Source of the DNA: Hirschia sp964342355 | GTDB taxonomy: Bacteria; Pseudomonadota; Alphaproteobacteria; Caulobacterales; Hyphomonadaceae | Reading direction: 5' to 3' | Length of the DNA stretch: 64,000 nt | Assembly (NCBI GenBank): GCA_964342355.1 | Contig: CAYFFG010000009.1 | Span: 62,001 to 126,000 of the forward strand | Part shown: one piece after another, positions 9,579-19,700 of the stretch | Layout of the letters: the number at the start of each line of letters is the position of its first letter | Numbering within the stretch: position 1 is the stretch's first letter | Program-made: the position numbers and the translations under genes | Notes under the pieces: model-generated | Seen by the model: the letters and a program-made list of their open reading frames with translations, nothing else | Told to the model about the DNA's origin: nothing | Database searches by the model: none

Positions 9579-9989
9579 CTACTCAACCTGATCTTCGGGA
9601 AGCGGCGTCAAAGTGGTTCCCTGCTCGCTTTTTTTGGCGATCACCATCTTCCACACGCCATATCCAGCGCCAGCCAATAGCATGAACGGAAACAACCAGA
9701 TCAGTATGCCGAACCCCGTTGTGCTTGGACGAAAGATCACCACATCGCCGTACTTTTCGGCAAACCAGTCCCGCACGTCTTTGTTGCTTGCGCCGTTTTG
9801 CACCTGCAATCGCACCTGATGACGCATGTCCGCAGCGATTTCAGAATTAGAGTTAGAAATAGGCTCATTCTCACAGGACACACAGCGTATCTCGCGCATA
9901 ATCTCCTGTGCGCGCTGTTCCTGTTTAGGGTCTTCCAGCGCCGCATCGCTCAGCGCGCCAAGAAAGATCAGAGGGAGAAGGAATTTCAT
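9579..9989 (-). CDS. ccmH: Cytochrome c maturation protein CcmH/CycL
   Basis: A 136-residue membrane-anchored periplasmic thiol protein for apocytochrome c handling. It has an N-terminal signal (MKFLLPLIFLGALSDA), the redox motif RCVSCEN (family pattern RCxxCxN) near residue 36, the three-helix CcmH domain with FAEKYGDVVIFRP, and a C-terminal transmembrane helix (about 93-116). The ATG overlaps the ccmF stop (ATGA). It is the last gene of ccmIEFH. The family reduces the CxxCH cysteines of apocytochrome before haem ligation by CcmF/CcmI. Confidence 0.96.
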   Translation of the reverse strand: MKFLLPLIFLGALSDAALEDPKQEQRAQEIMREIRCVSCENEPISNSNSEIAADMRHQVRLQVQNGASNKDVRDWFAEKYGDVVIFRPSTTGFGILIWLFPFMLLAGAGYGVWKMVIAKKSEQGTTLTPLPEDQVE

Positions 9990-11962
9990 GACACACCTTC
10001 AGCTGCCGGTAGGGCGGTGTCTGTGTCATCAGGCTTGTCTTTGGCCGCCTTGCGCGCTGACAGCAATTCGCTAACCCGCCCCTTCACCCTGTCAGCGAAA
10101 GCAAAGAAACCACCCAACGCAATCAGCCCGACGCCCCCGAATACGAAATCAATAATCGGGTTCATGGAAACGCGCACTTTAAACGCTTGCGGATGCACGC
10201 TCGGGATGGGTTCTCCCAAAGCGACATAAAGGTCGCCGCGCAAGGACTTACGGATAGCCACCTCAGTCGTCGGCGTGCCCGCAACCGGGTAAAAACGCTT
10301 GGAAGGCTTTAGCACATGACGGCGTGCGCCATTTTCAGCGATGATCGTGCCGACCTGCGATTCAAAATTTGGTCCGTCAATGTTTTCAAGGCTTTGATAC
10401 TGGAAAGTCCAGCCCGCCATTTCAACTTCTGAGCCCGGACTCATCACAAATGTGCGCTCAAGCCGACCATTGGTTTCCACACTTGCGCCAATGACAAAAA
10501 AGCCCAGACCGATATGCGCAATCATCAGGCCCCATACGCCAAGGCTGAGTTTGGACAGACGCTCAAACCCACCCGGACGAACCCGGCGATAAAGGTCAGT
10601 CAGCGTGCCAATAATCACCCACACGCCGATAGCCGCGCCAAGTACCGCCCATAATTTCCCAGCGACCGCGATAAAGGTCACCGCCGCCGCCGCTATGGCG
10701 AATACGCCCGCCACCACCAGTGATCTGAAAACCGGCGCAACATCGGCTTTGCGCCATGTCATCGTCGTCGCCACAGGCACTAACAGGAACAACAAGGCCA
10801 TCAGCGGCGCAAGCGTGCGGTTAAAGTATGGTTCGCCGACAGAATCTGTCTCACCGGTCACTAGCTCTATACCCAGTGGATAAAGCGTGCCCACAAGCAC
10901 AGTCGCCGCCGCCACAGAAAAGAACAGATTGTTGACGATCAACGCGCCTTCCCGACTGATCGGGTCAAAAGCAGAGCCAGACGGTAAATTAGGCCCGCGC
11001 CACGCAAACAGCACGAACGCAAATAAAGCCGCCACACACAGCCCAAACAGCAGCAATAATCCGCGTTCAGGGTCCAGCGCAAAAGCGTGCACGGATGTTA
11101 ACACCCCGGAGCGAACCAGGAATGCGCCCAGAATAGACAAACAGAACGCCAGCACGGCCAGGAAGACCGTCCAGGACGCCATTGAACCGCGTTTTTGAGT
11201 GACGATGATCGAGTGCACCAAAGCTGCGCCAACGAGCCATGGCATGAGCGAAGCGTTTTCCACCGGGTCCCAGAACCACCAGCCGCTCCAGCCAAGTTCA
11301 TAGTAAGCCCAGATACCGCCAAGCGCGATCCCGATCGTCAAAGCCGACCAGGAAAACAGCGCCCATGGCCGCACACGTTTTGCCCAGTCACTGCCAACTT
11401 CATTGATCAGCAGCCCTGCAGCGGCGACAGAAAACACAAAGGAAAAGCCAACATAGCCAAGATAAAGAAACGGCGGGTGAAACGCCAAAGCCGGGTCCTG
11501 AAGCAACGGGTTCAGCCCATTGCCGTCAAGCGGCGCAGAAGCAACACGCGTAAACGGGCTGGATGCAAACAAGAGGTATGAGAGCGACATAAACGATAAA
11601 CCGCCCTGCACGCCCAGCGCATAGGCTTTTAAGCGGTCATTCTTCATGACCAAAGATGCGATTGCGCCAAAGCCCAGCATGATCAGACACCACAACAGCA
11701 TCGAACCTTCATGGTTTCCCCATGCGCCTGCAAATTTGTAAAACGCCGGTTTTAGGGAATGGGAGTGTTTGGCCACCAGCAGAACTGAAAAATCAGACGT
11801 TAAAAACGCATTCACCAGCAAAACGAATGAGATCAAACACGCAATCATCCCCACCTGCATGGCGCGCCCTGCCGCAGCCACTTTTCCCATACCGCCGCTA
11901 ACCGCTGCAACTAACGTCGCAGCCAGCGCAAAAAAAGCGGCCAGGTGTCCAAGCTCAATCAT
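9986..11962 (-). CDS. ccmF: Haem lyase subunit CcmF/CycK
   Basis: A 658-residue polytopic inner-membrane protein of normal CcmF length with about 14-15 transmembrane helices. The WWD haem-handling signature is present (GWSGWWFWDPVENASLMPW, near residue 230), with nearby periplasmic histidines and a long periplasmic domain (about 500-615) before the last helix. CcmF, with CcmH and CcmI, transfers haem from CcmE to apocytochrome c. The gene overlaps both neighbours by four bases, consistent with one coupled operon. Confidence 0.97.
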   Translation of the reverse strand: MIELGHLAAFFALAATLVAAVSGGMGKVAAAGRAMQVGMIACLISFVLLVNAFLTSDFSVLLVAKHSHSLKPAFYKFAGAWGNHEGSMLLWCLIMLGFGAIASLVMKNDRLKAYALGVQGGLSFMSLSYLLFASSPFTRVASAPLDGNGLNPLLQDPALAFHPPFLYLGYVGFSFVFSVAAAGLLINEVGSDWAKRVRPWALFSWSALTIGIALGGIWAYYELGWSGWWFWDPVENASLMPWLVGAALVHSIIVTQKRGSMASWTVFLAVLAFCLSILGAFLVRSGVLTSVHAFALDPERGLLLLFGLCVAALFAFVLFAWRGPNLPSGSAFDPISREGALIVNNLFFSVAAATVLVGTLYPLGIELVTGETDSVGEPYFNRTLAPLMALLFLLVPVATTMTWRKADVAPVFRSLVVAGVFAIAAAAVTFIAVAGKLWAVLGAAIGVWVIIGTLTDLYRRVRPGGFERLSKLSLGVWGLMIAHIGLGFFVIGASVETNGRLERTFVMSPGSEVEMAGWTFQYQSLENIDGPNFESQVGTIIAENGARRHVLKPSKRFYPVAGTPTTEVAIRKSLRGDLYVALGEPIPSVHPQAFKVRVSMNPIIDFVFGGVGLIALGGFFAFADRVKGRVSELLSARKAAKDKPDDTDTALPAAEGVS

Positions 11963-12432
11963 TCGCCAGCACCTTGCGCGTCATATGAGGACGCCCCGAC
12001 TGCGGCTTCGCCGCCAGCAGCTTTCAGGGCTTCATAGGCTTCTTTCGGCATGTAGGATTCATCGTGGCGCGCAAGCAGACGTGTTGCTTCCAGCCAACCG
12101 TCTGCGCCATAAACGCCTTCCGCCACAATGCCCTGACCTTCTTCAAACAGATCTGGGGTCAGGCCGGTATAGCGAACAAATACGCTGTGTTCGCCGTCGG
12201 TGACTTCAAAACTCACTTCGCCATCATCTGCATGCTGGATGGAATCAACGCCGACCAGTCCGCCAACACGCAACCGGTCTCCAGGCGAGATATCCGTTCC
12301 GGTGACCACCTGTGTCGGCGAGCGCGAATAAGCGACATTATCGCCGAGCGCGCTGAAAACGAGTGTCGCTGCGCCAACCAGCAACAATCCTGCGACCCCA
12401 ATCAACCAGGCGCGTTGTGAGCGTGCTCGCAT
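11959..12432 (-). CDS. ccmE: Periplasmic haem chaperone CcmE/CycJ
   Basis: A 157-residue haem chaperone. It has one N-terminal transmembrane helix (about 8-30), an OB-fold beta-barrel domain (about 45-125), and the covalent haem-binding site in LARHDESYMP, where the His corresponds to the conserved one of the (L/A)xHDxxYxP family motif; the tyrosine ligand is also kept. The C-terminal tail is Ala/Gly-rich. It lies 56 bases behind ccmI and overlaps ccmF by four bases. Confidence 0.97.
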   Translation of the reverse strand: MRARSQRAWLIGVAGLLLVGAATLVFSALGDNVAYSRSPTQVVTGTDISPGDRLRVGGLVGVDSIQHADDGEVSFEVTDGEHSVFVRYTGLTPDLFEEGQGIVAEGVYGADGWLEATRLLARHDESYMPKEAYEALKAAGGEAAVGASSYDAQGAGE

Positions 12433-12488
12433 ACTCGTCTTTCCTCTTACCTACTGCCGGTACAGATATAGTGCGTTTGTCAGAAACT

Positions 12489-13193
12489 CTACTGCTCGCT
12501 GCTGTGACCTGGCGTCCCATCTGTTTGTTCTTCGCTGTTTTCAGCGTCCGGCGCCTCTACATTTGCCATGGCTGCCTGCAATGTTTCAACCTGTTCGACC
12601 AGCGCCTGACGTTCCGGAGACCCCTCCGGCGTGGCGTTAATGGCGGTCGTCCACCATTCTTTCGCCTGATCCCGCTCGCCGTTGAGCCAGAACCGCATGC
12701 CCGCCATAAAGCCCGCTTTCACATCTGTGCGATCAAATGCAAATCCGCGCATGTAAAGCTGCTGGGCCTGTTCGCTCATCTGCGGCCCGTCACGCGCCAT
12801 CAGCGCATCGGCCATTGGCGTCATCACCGGTCCAAACCGATTGTCGCGGCGCAATGCTGCTGAATAGGACTGTAGCGCCATATCAACCCGTCCGCGGATC
12901 ATATGCATGTCACCGATCAGTTTATGCGGCATAGCCTCTTCAGGTTCTAACCGCGAGCGCTCGGTGAGCAATGCGATCCATTGTTCAGGCGAGACTTCAC
13001 GCGGGTCCATCGCGCGAAACGCATCTAAGCGCGCTTTAAGCGGCTGATCTTCCATAACCGGTCTTCCGATCAGCGAATATGTGATCAGCGCACTGGCGAA
13101 CACCACAAATATGCCGCCACGCCATAGCCAGTTCTGACCAATCCAGAACGCCAGCCCCATCGCGGCCGCCAGGCCAATGAAAAATAACACCAT
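12489..13193 (-). CDS. ccmI: Cytochrome c biogenesis protein CcmI/CycH (TPR)
   Basis: A 234-residue apocytochrome c chaperone. Two closely spaced N-terminal transmembrane segments (about 1-18 and 24-44) precede TPR repeats (about 90-205; for example AMPHKLIGDMHMIRGRVDMA and AWL-type helices) and an acidic tail (EAPDAENSEEQTDG). It is shorter than many CcmI proteins, in keeping with fewer TPRs. The start is three bases past the stop of the upstream FeuQ-type kinase gene, so the regulators and the cytochrome c genes are probably co-transcribed. Confidence 0.9.
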   Translation of the reverse strand: MVLFFIGLAAAMGLAFWIGQNWLWRGGIFVVFASALITYSLIGRPVMEDQPLKARLDAFRAMDPREVSPEQWIALLTERSRLEPEEAMPHKLIGDMHMIRGRVDMALQSYSAALRRDNRFGPVMTPMADALMARDGPQMSEQAQQLYMRGFAFDRTDVKAGFMAGMRFWLNGERDQAKEWWTTAINATPEGSPERQALVEQVETLQAAMANVEAPDAENSEEQTDGTPGHSSEQ

Positions 13194-13196
13194 AAC

Positions 13197-14624
13197 TTAC
13201 ACCGCCGCCGGTAATTCAAGCGTCGCACGCAATCCGCCCAGCGGGCTTTCATGCAAACTCAACGATCCGCCATAAATCTCTGCCGTGTCTTTGACAATGG
13301 AAAGGCCCAGCCCACTGCCCGGCGCTGTTTCATCCAAACGCTTGCCGCGCAAAAGTGCGATCTCGCGATCTTCCGGCTTTAAGCCCGGTCCATCATCATC
13401 CACATGCACAGTGACAAACCCCTGCGCGCGCGCAACGGTCACCGACATGCGTCGCTGCATCCATTTTGCTGCGTTTTCCATCAGATTTCCCACCAGATCT
13501 TCCAAGTCCTGTTTTTCGCCTCTGAAGACCGCTTCTTCGTCAACGTTCAGTTCAACAGCCAGATTTTTATCGCGATGAATGCGTTCCAGCATGATCGCGA
13601 TGTCTTCCACGACAGGCTCAATCTCTGTGCGCGCGCCGGGCACTTGCGCCCGCGCCGCTGTTTGCGCGCGCCGCAGCCAGTGATCGACATTGTCCCGCAT
13701 CCGCAGCGTGTTGTCTTTGACCAGCTCAGAATAAGGTCCGCCATCACCTGGCTCATTCATGAGTACCGCAAGCGGGTTCTTTAGGGCATGCGCCAGATTG
13801 CCCACATGCGTGCGCGTGCGGTCCACGACTTCTTCATTGTGCTGCAGGACCCGGTTCATATCATCCACAAGCGGCTTGATCTCTGTTGAATAATCACCGC
13901 TCAACCGCGTGGCGCGCCCTTCACGGATAGCGTCCAGATTTTCACGGATCAGACGCAATGGCCGCAATCCGGTGTAGATAATGAGGCCAATGGTTGCGAG
14001 CATGATGATCAGCATCAGGCCAACCACCTGTATCAGCTTGTTGCGCAGATTGTTCTCTGCCTGACGCGCCGCCTCGCTGGTAATGCCCGCAAACACCAGA
14101 ATGGCGTCGTCCTGTTCAGGCAATTGCACCGCCCGGATCGCCACCCGCAATGGCTCCCCTTCAGGTCCGACGGCGCTATAATAGAATGTCCCCCCAAGGC
14201 GTGCGCCAGCTAATTCTTTCTGAGCCTGTGTCACCGGCACGTCCGCATCCCATAAACTGCGCGAAACGCCAATTTCAGACAGATTGTCCCCGTCAGCAGA
14301 CATTGGCACAAAGCCATAATACCAACCGGACCAAACCTGATCATAGCGCGGATCATTCGGCATCACCGCCGTGTCCACCATGACTTTGCCATTTGGCCCG
14401 GACCGCAGCGCAGATGTCAGCGCGCGGATGGTGGCGTCCAGTTCAGTATGCAGGAATTCTTCTGATTCACGGCGATAGGTCACGCCAAGAATAGATGTTG
14501 CGATTACAACGATCAGCACGCTCATCAAAAGGGATGAGGAGATCAATCGGCCAGTGATTGATCCAAAAACAACGCGGCGTATTCGATAGAGCCAGCTTAG
14601 CTTGCCTCTTTTATCCAGCTCCAT
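13197..14624 (-). CDS. feuQ: Sensor histidine kinase, FeuQ/PhoQ-like
   Basis: A 475-residue sensor kinase: TM1 about 29-49, periplasmic domain about 50-196, TM2 about 197-219, HAMP, H box NLAHALKNPLAVL with His279, N box NLMENAAKW, G1 DDDGPGLKPED and G2 GSGLGLSIVKDTAEIYGG. The Asn-rich H box and short linker are of the PhoQ/FeuQ type. Position directly upstream of cycH (ccmI) matches rhizobial feuPQ-cycHJKL. The symbol rests on synteny as well as similarity, so specificity (osmotic, iron or envelope) is not established. Confidence 0.85.
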   Translation of the reverse strand: MELDKRGKLSWLYRIRRVVFGSITGRLISSSLLMSVLIVVIATSILGVTYRRESEEFLHTELDATIRALTSALRSGPNGKVMVDTAVMPNDPRYDQVWSGWYYGFVPMSADGDNLSEIGVSRSLWDADVPVTQAQKELAGARLGGTFYYSAVGPEGEPLRVAIRAVQLPEQDDAILVFAGITSEAARQAENNLRNKLIQVVGLMLIIMLATIGLIIYTGLRPLRLIRENLDAIREGRATRLSGDYSTEIKPLVDDMNRVLQHNEEVVDRTRTHVGNLAHALKNPLAVLMNEPGDGGPYSELVKDNTLRMRDNVDHWLRRAQTAARAQVPGARTEIEPVVEDIAIMLERIHRDKNLAVELNVDEEAVFRGEKQDLEDLVGNLMENAAKWMQRRMSVTVARAQGFVTVHVDDDGPGLKPEDREIALLRGKRLDETAPGSGLGLSIVKDTAEIYGGSLSLHESPLGGLRATLELPAAV

Positions 14625-14637
14625 TCACACGTCCGAT

Positions 14638-15315
14638 CTAGTCTTCCTTGTCCGCCTTTGGATCAACGAGACGATAGCCAAGTCCGCGCTCAGTCAAAAT
14701 ACGGTTGGAGCCGATTTTCTTGCGCAGACGGCCGACAAAAACCTCGATCGTGTTGGAGTCACGGTCAAAGTCCTGATCGTAAATGTGTTCTACCAATTCG
14801 GTGCGCGGCACAACCCGGCCCTGATGGTGAATAAGATAGCTCAGGACGCGATATTCATGGGCGGTCAGCTTGATCAGATTGCCCATAACCGTCGCGCGCG
14901 CAGAGCTGGTGTCGACCATCAGGTCGCCACACTCCAGCATGGCGCTGGAATGACCTGCTGTCCGGCGCAATAACGCCCGCAGACGCGCCAGTAATTCTTC
15001 AGTGTAAAACGGCTTGGTCAGATAATCGTCCGCGCCCGCGTCAAAGCCGGCCACTTTTTCACTCCAACGATCGCGCGCCGTCAGGATCATAACCGGCATG
15101 GCTTTCCCGTCGCGCCGCCAGCGCTCCAGCACACTCACACCATCAAGTTTTGGCAGACCCAAGTCCAGTATGACCGCATCATAAGGCTCCGTATCGCCAA
15201 GAAAGTGACCTTCTTCGCCGTCACGCGCCAGATCCACGGCATATCCTGTGCTGGACAGGGCGTTTTTCAGCTGGTCGCCCAGTTGCGGGTCATCTTCGAC
15301 AATCAGGATGCGCAT
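14638..15315 (-). CDS. feuP: OmpR-family response regulator, FeuP-like
   Basis: A 225-residue regulator. The receiver domain has the acidic pair EDD, phospho-acceptor Asp51 (VILDLGLPKLDG) and the conserved Lys in DYLTKPFYTEEL. The winged-helix output domain (about 128-220) has DSNTIEVFVGRLRKKI and ends GLGYRLVDP. It precedes its kinase by 13 bases. Together with the PepSY-domain gene upstream and the ccm genes downstream this is the FeuP/FeuQ arrangement of rhizobia. Confidence 0.88.
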   Translation of the reverse strand: MRILIVEDDPQLGDQLKNALSSTGYAVDLARDGEEGHFLGDTEPYDAVILDLGLPKLDGVSVLERWRRDGKAMPVMILTARDRWSEKVAGFDAGADDYLTKPFYTEELLARLRALLRRTAGHSSAMLECGDLMVDTSSARATVMGNLIKLTAHEYRVLSYLIHHQGRVVPRTELVEHIYDQDFDRDSNTIEVFVGRLRKKIGSNRILTERGLGYRLVDPKADKED

Positions 15316-15321
15316 GGGGTT

Positions 15322-15642
15322 TTAACCTCCGTTAGACCGCAGGACCCGTCCATTTGCCGCATCAACACGAAGCTTGAGAACAGAGCCGCTGCCTGCCAGC
15401 CATTTGACATCATAATAATAGCCGCCCCGGCCATCAGAATAGAGCGAGGCGTCCAGCAACTCACCGCCATATTGGCGCGCAAGATTGCGGCTGACATTGG
15501 AAAGCGAGATCATATCGCCCTTGCGCGAGGCGTCGCGGGCTTCATTGTGCGGCACAAGACCAGGACGCAGGAAATCCTGCGCGCTTGCCTGTCCTAAAGG
15601 CGCGCTCAAAGCCAGAAGCGTTATGATCAAACAACGATACAT
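15322..15642 (-). CDS. Exported PepSY-domain protein
   Basis: A 106-residue periplasmic protein with a signal peptide (MYRCLIITLLALSAPLGQASA) and a single PepSY-like domain: a helix (ISLSNVSRNLARQYGGELLDA) followed by beta strands with YYYDVKWLAG and the terminal VDAANGRVLRS. It lies six bases upstream of the FeuP-type regulator. Small PepSY proteins beside two-component systems are thought to modulate sensor or protease activity; that role here is inferred from position. Confidence 0.85.
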   Translation of the reverse strand: MYRCLIITLLALSAPLGQASAQDFLRPGLVPHNEARDASRKGDMISLSNVSRNLARQYGGELLDASLYSDGRGGYYYDVKWLAGSGSVLKLRVDAANGRVLRSNGG

Positions 15643-15762
15643 AGTGTAAGACCTAAACGCCCCCGTCGTGAATGTTTTCTGAACAATCTGCTCATAACAG
15701 CAGTTTTCATAAAAACAGTGTGCTTTTTACATACAGCAAGGCTGTATTTGGTGTTTGCTTAT

Positions 15763-16677
15763 CTAGTCGCGCACATTTTCATCACGCCTGGACCAGGATT
15801 TGACAAACTTCTTCAATTCTTCATCCGGTTCGTCCGGCAAGGTCACGATAAGACGGGCCAACAAGTCGCCTGCCTTGGTCCGCGCCTGCACGCCTTTGCC
15901 CTTTAAACGCAGTACCGCGCCGGAATTACTTCCAGCTGGAACGTTCAAGGACACATTTCCTGTCGGTGTTGGCGCAGTGACTTTTCCGCCTTCAACGGCT
16001 TCTTTAAGGGAAATACGCAGATCCATGCGGATATTATCGCCTTCGCGGCGATAGAGGCTGTGATCGCTGACAGTGACTTCCACCAGCGCATCGCCTGCCG
16101 GTCCGCCATTCATCCCCTGCTCGCCCTGGCCTTTCAGGCGCAATGTCTGACCGGTCTCCACACCTGCCGGAATATTGACGTCCAGCGAGCGGTTATCCGC
16201 CATGGTCACGCGCTTGCGTCCGCCATTTACCGCGTCGACAAAGTCGATATTCATTTTATAGCGCACATCGCTGCCGCGCATGGGGCCATAATTACCGCGA
16301 CTACGCCCGCCGCCCTGACCGAACATGCCGCCAAACAGATCTTCAAACACATCCGGCCCCGGACGCGCCCCGCCTTGCGCCCCAAACGGACCGCCAGCAC
16401 CGATGCCGCCGAAACCGCCTGGATGGTAACCGCCCTGAAAATGCGCTTTCTCATTGCCGTCAGCGTCTATCTCGCCACGATCAAAGCGTGCGCGTTTTTC
16501 CTTGTCGGATAACAAGCTGAAGGCTGCGCTGACTTTCTTAAACTGCGCCTCAGCCGCCTTGTCATTTGGGCGCACGTCAGGGTGCAGCTCTTTTGCAAGC
16601 TTGCGATAAGCGCTCTTAATGTCCTTTTCGCCAGCGTCGCGTTTAATACCTAGCGTCTTATAAGGATCCCAACTCAA
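15763..16677 (-). CDS. DnaJ-class co-chaperone, CbpA-like (no zinc finger)
   Basis: A 304-residue J-domain protein. The J domain is at residues 4-68 with the HPD triad at 32-34. A Gly/Phe-rich linker (FQGGYHPGGFGGIGAGG) follows, then two C-terminal substrate-binding beta domains (about 130-290). The CxxCxGxG zinc repeats of true DnaJ are absent, so it is CbpA-like. It stimulates DnaK ATPase. It sits between the PepSY gene and the last GTA gene, all on the minus strand; there is no sign that it belongs to either unit. Confidence 0.92.
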   Translation of the reverse strand: MSWDPYKTLGIKRDAGEKDIKSAYRKLAKELHPDVRPNDKAAEAQFKKVSAAFSLLSDKEKRARFDRGEIDADGNEKAHFQGGYHPGGFGGIGAGGPFGAQGGARPGPDVFEDLFGGMFGQGGGRSRGNYGPMRGSDVRYKMNIDFVDAVNGGRKRVTMADNRSLDVNIPAGVETGQTLRLKGQGEQGMNGGPAGDALVEVTVSDHSLYRREGDNIRMDLRISLKEAVEGGKVTAPTPTGNVSLNVPAGSNSGAVLRLKGKGVQARTKAGDLLARLIVTLPDEPDEELKKFVKSWSRRDENVRD

Positions 16678-16754
16678 CGGCGGATGACTCCTGTCACTCT
16701 TATTCTGTGTTATGGAAGTAGCCCCGCCTTACAAAAAATAAAAGATGTCAGTCT

Positions 16755-19700
16755 TTAGAAGTTAAAGGTCAGTTCAGCGGAAAGACCTTGAATGCCCAGC
16801 GGTGACATTTCCCAAACACGGATATTCGCTTCATTTTCTCCCGCATAATCTGATTGCAGGTCAGAAACATCATAATCAATTGAAGTTGCTAATGTTTTCC
16901 AACTTCTGACCACTTCGCCATTGAGAATAGCTTCCACACAGAAAGACGTATCAGATGAGTTTGACGGAATATCCAAAGCCCAGTTATCGCCGCGTTTTCG
17001 CACGCGGCGCACCCACGAAATATTGACCGTATCCAGCGTAAAATCTGCCTGAAAATGCGCCGGTTTCCATGGGTTTAGCGCTTTTGCGCGCCAAACAGCG
17101 TCACCAGACGATTCGGCGGACACGTCCTTTTCAAACACAGCCCGCCAGGCAATGGGCGTATCTAATTCATGTTCGCTTACGTCTATTCGCTGTTCGCCAT
17201 AGCCAAGGAACAAGATACGCGCGCCCGTCACAGCGCCTTTTTCACGCGCCGCATCACTGCCTTGCTGTCCGCGCAGCAATCGCTCCAGCCTGTAAACGTT
17301 AGCGCCGATCAGCTCAGCATGCTGAAACTGGATCATCTCCCACCCGGCGCCCGTTTCAATAAAGGCGGCATTTGCGCCATTAAGGACCGCCAGCTCGCTT
17401 TTTGAGGACAAGACCCCGCCTTTGACCTCAACCTCGACCGTCTGATCTATCCAGCGACTTCCTGCGCGCGCAGGCAAATCATTTAACAATCGTCCCATAA
17501 CGCAAGGCTGGGTGAGGATCGCGCGCTCCGTGAGGTTGGCTTCATCCACGCCTGCGCTAACACGCAAAGCGCCTGTCCAGGGCGAGGCATATGCGAAGAC
17601 AAAGGGCGAAGCATCATCTTCTTCTCCCGGCAGAGGCGGCGCATCGACAACAACCACATCTGGTGCGGATTGAAATGTATCTGCGCCTTCAATGACGCCT
17701 AATGGCGCAATATTGAGCGACGGCGCTTGGCCGCCCACACGTTCTAAAATCACTGTGGATGACAGAACCGCTTCTTGTTCACGCACTTTCCAGCTTGCGC
17801 CATCAACGCTGAGAATATCACCCGGCTCCACAACAAGCCCGATCGCCCCCAACTCCAAAGACAATTGATTGCGCGCCGCATCAGCCCGATCGCGCAACAC
17901 GTCCGCCATCACGTCCGCCTGTGTCGGATCAAGCAGCAATGGCAATGAATACCCAGCAACCGGTTCATCCTGCGATCCCCACGACAGCACACTCGCTGAG
18001 GCATGATTGTTCGCCGCATCAATGTAATTAAGCCGCAAGCGCCGCCCGTCGCGCTCCATGTCCTCTCGGGCATAAGCCTTTCCGGTGCGAAGCTTGATCG
18101 ACGCGATATCATCCTGGCTGATGGAAACCGCATCAGCGACACCCCCCTTAAAGACCAGCCCGTCAGGCGTCTCAGCACAATGAAAATCAAAACTCACGCG
18201 CAATGGCTCCAGCGCGCCACGCAGGCGCATCACCCGGTCGCGCGCATAGCCCGCCACCAGCCCATCCAGCTGGCTGGCATCCAGACTGACACCTGCTGGC
18301 GCAAATAAATCCGCAACCACGTCCGCCAGGGCCGCTGCGCCAGTGCGCCCATTCAACCAGTGTCCAAACCGCCAATTATCGCCATCGCCCCAGATATCAT
18401 CTCGCAACGGCCAATATGGAAAAGGCCGCATGTCCCACGCCCAGATGGATATCCCGTCCTGATCAATTAGCGGGTCATCACGCCAGTAAGCGATGAACGC
18501 CTCTAAAACCCGCCGCTGGATCAGATCATCCCGCGCGCCATTTGAATAATGCGGCAACGCGTTTTCAGAACTCTTCGGATCGTAAAACACATTCGGCTGG
18601 TTAGCGCCTTTGTCCACGGCGGGAACGCCAAACTCGACAAAGCGAAGAGGTTTTGATCCCGGCGTCCAGCTTGTCGGCGTTGTTGATCGCACCCCACCCA
18701 CGCGCGGATAGTGCGCATTCTGAGCCCAGCTGCGGATATCTTTTTGCCGATATATCCACGGCTCTTCATAGGCGCCGTCTGTGATCTGCGTACGCGCCTG
18801 TGCGTCCCTGTCATCTTGCGAGGCATAATACCAGTCAAACGCTTCGCCTGCTTCCATCTGGCTGACCAAATAGTCCAGATCGTAAGCTGAGCGCGCGCCC
18901 GCCAGTTTATCCAGATGCGTCGCGCCCTCACGCCAATCAGACAAAGGCGGATACCAGTCTACCCCGACAAAATCGATGTCGGGGTGCGCCCACACCTCAT
19001 CCAGCGGAAAGCCAACATCGCCTGACCCATCGGGCGGCGCATGCGCGCCATATTCCGTCCAGTCCGCAGCATAAGAAAGCTTTGTCTCAGCACCAATAAT
19101 CGCGCGCACATCCTCAGCCAGATCTGCCAGCTGCGCCACCGCCGGGTACTGCCCCGGCCCCGAGCGCACACGCGTCATCCCCACCATTTCAGAGCCAATC
19201 AGAAACGCATCCACACCGCCAGCCGCTTGAGCCACCCCAGCATAGTGCAGAATGAACCGTTTATAGCGCCAATCCGCTCCATTGCCGAAAAAGTCCGCAA
19301 CCTGATCAGCCGCGCCAGCAGTCAAATCGGTTCCCGCCGCACAGGTGATCCGCCCGCGCCAGGGAAACGCCGCCTGTTCTTCGCCGCCATAAGGGTCCGG
19401 CAATCCGTTTCCGGGCTCCACATCCATGAACACAAACGGATAAAGCGTCACCCGGATCCCGCGCGCCTTTAGCGCCTGAATAGCTTGGATCACGCTGTCA
19501 TCTGTGGGCGTGCCGCCATAATTGGCCCGGCCATCGCTTTGGCTGACAAGATAAGCGTTCGCCCGGCCCACACCCGCGACGTTCCACACCATTGGCCGCG
19601 TGGATTTCTCGGATATCTCAACACCTGGATGGATTTCACACGCTCCACAGCGAAGGTCGGTGCCAAACCAACCAACGATCAGATTGACGTGCTCAAGGTT

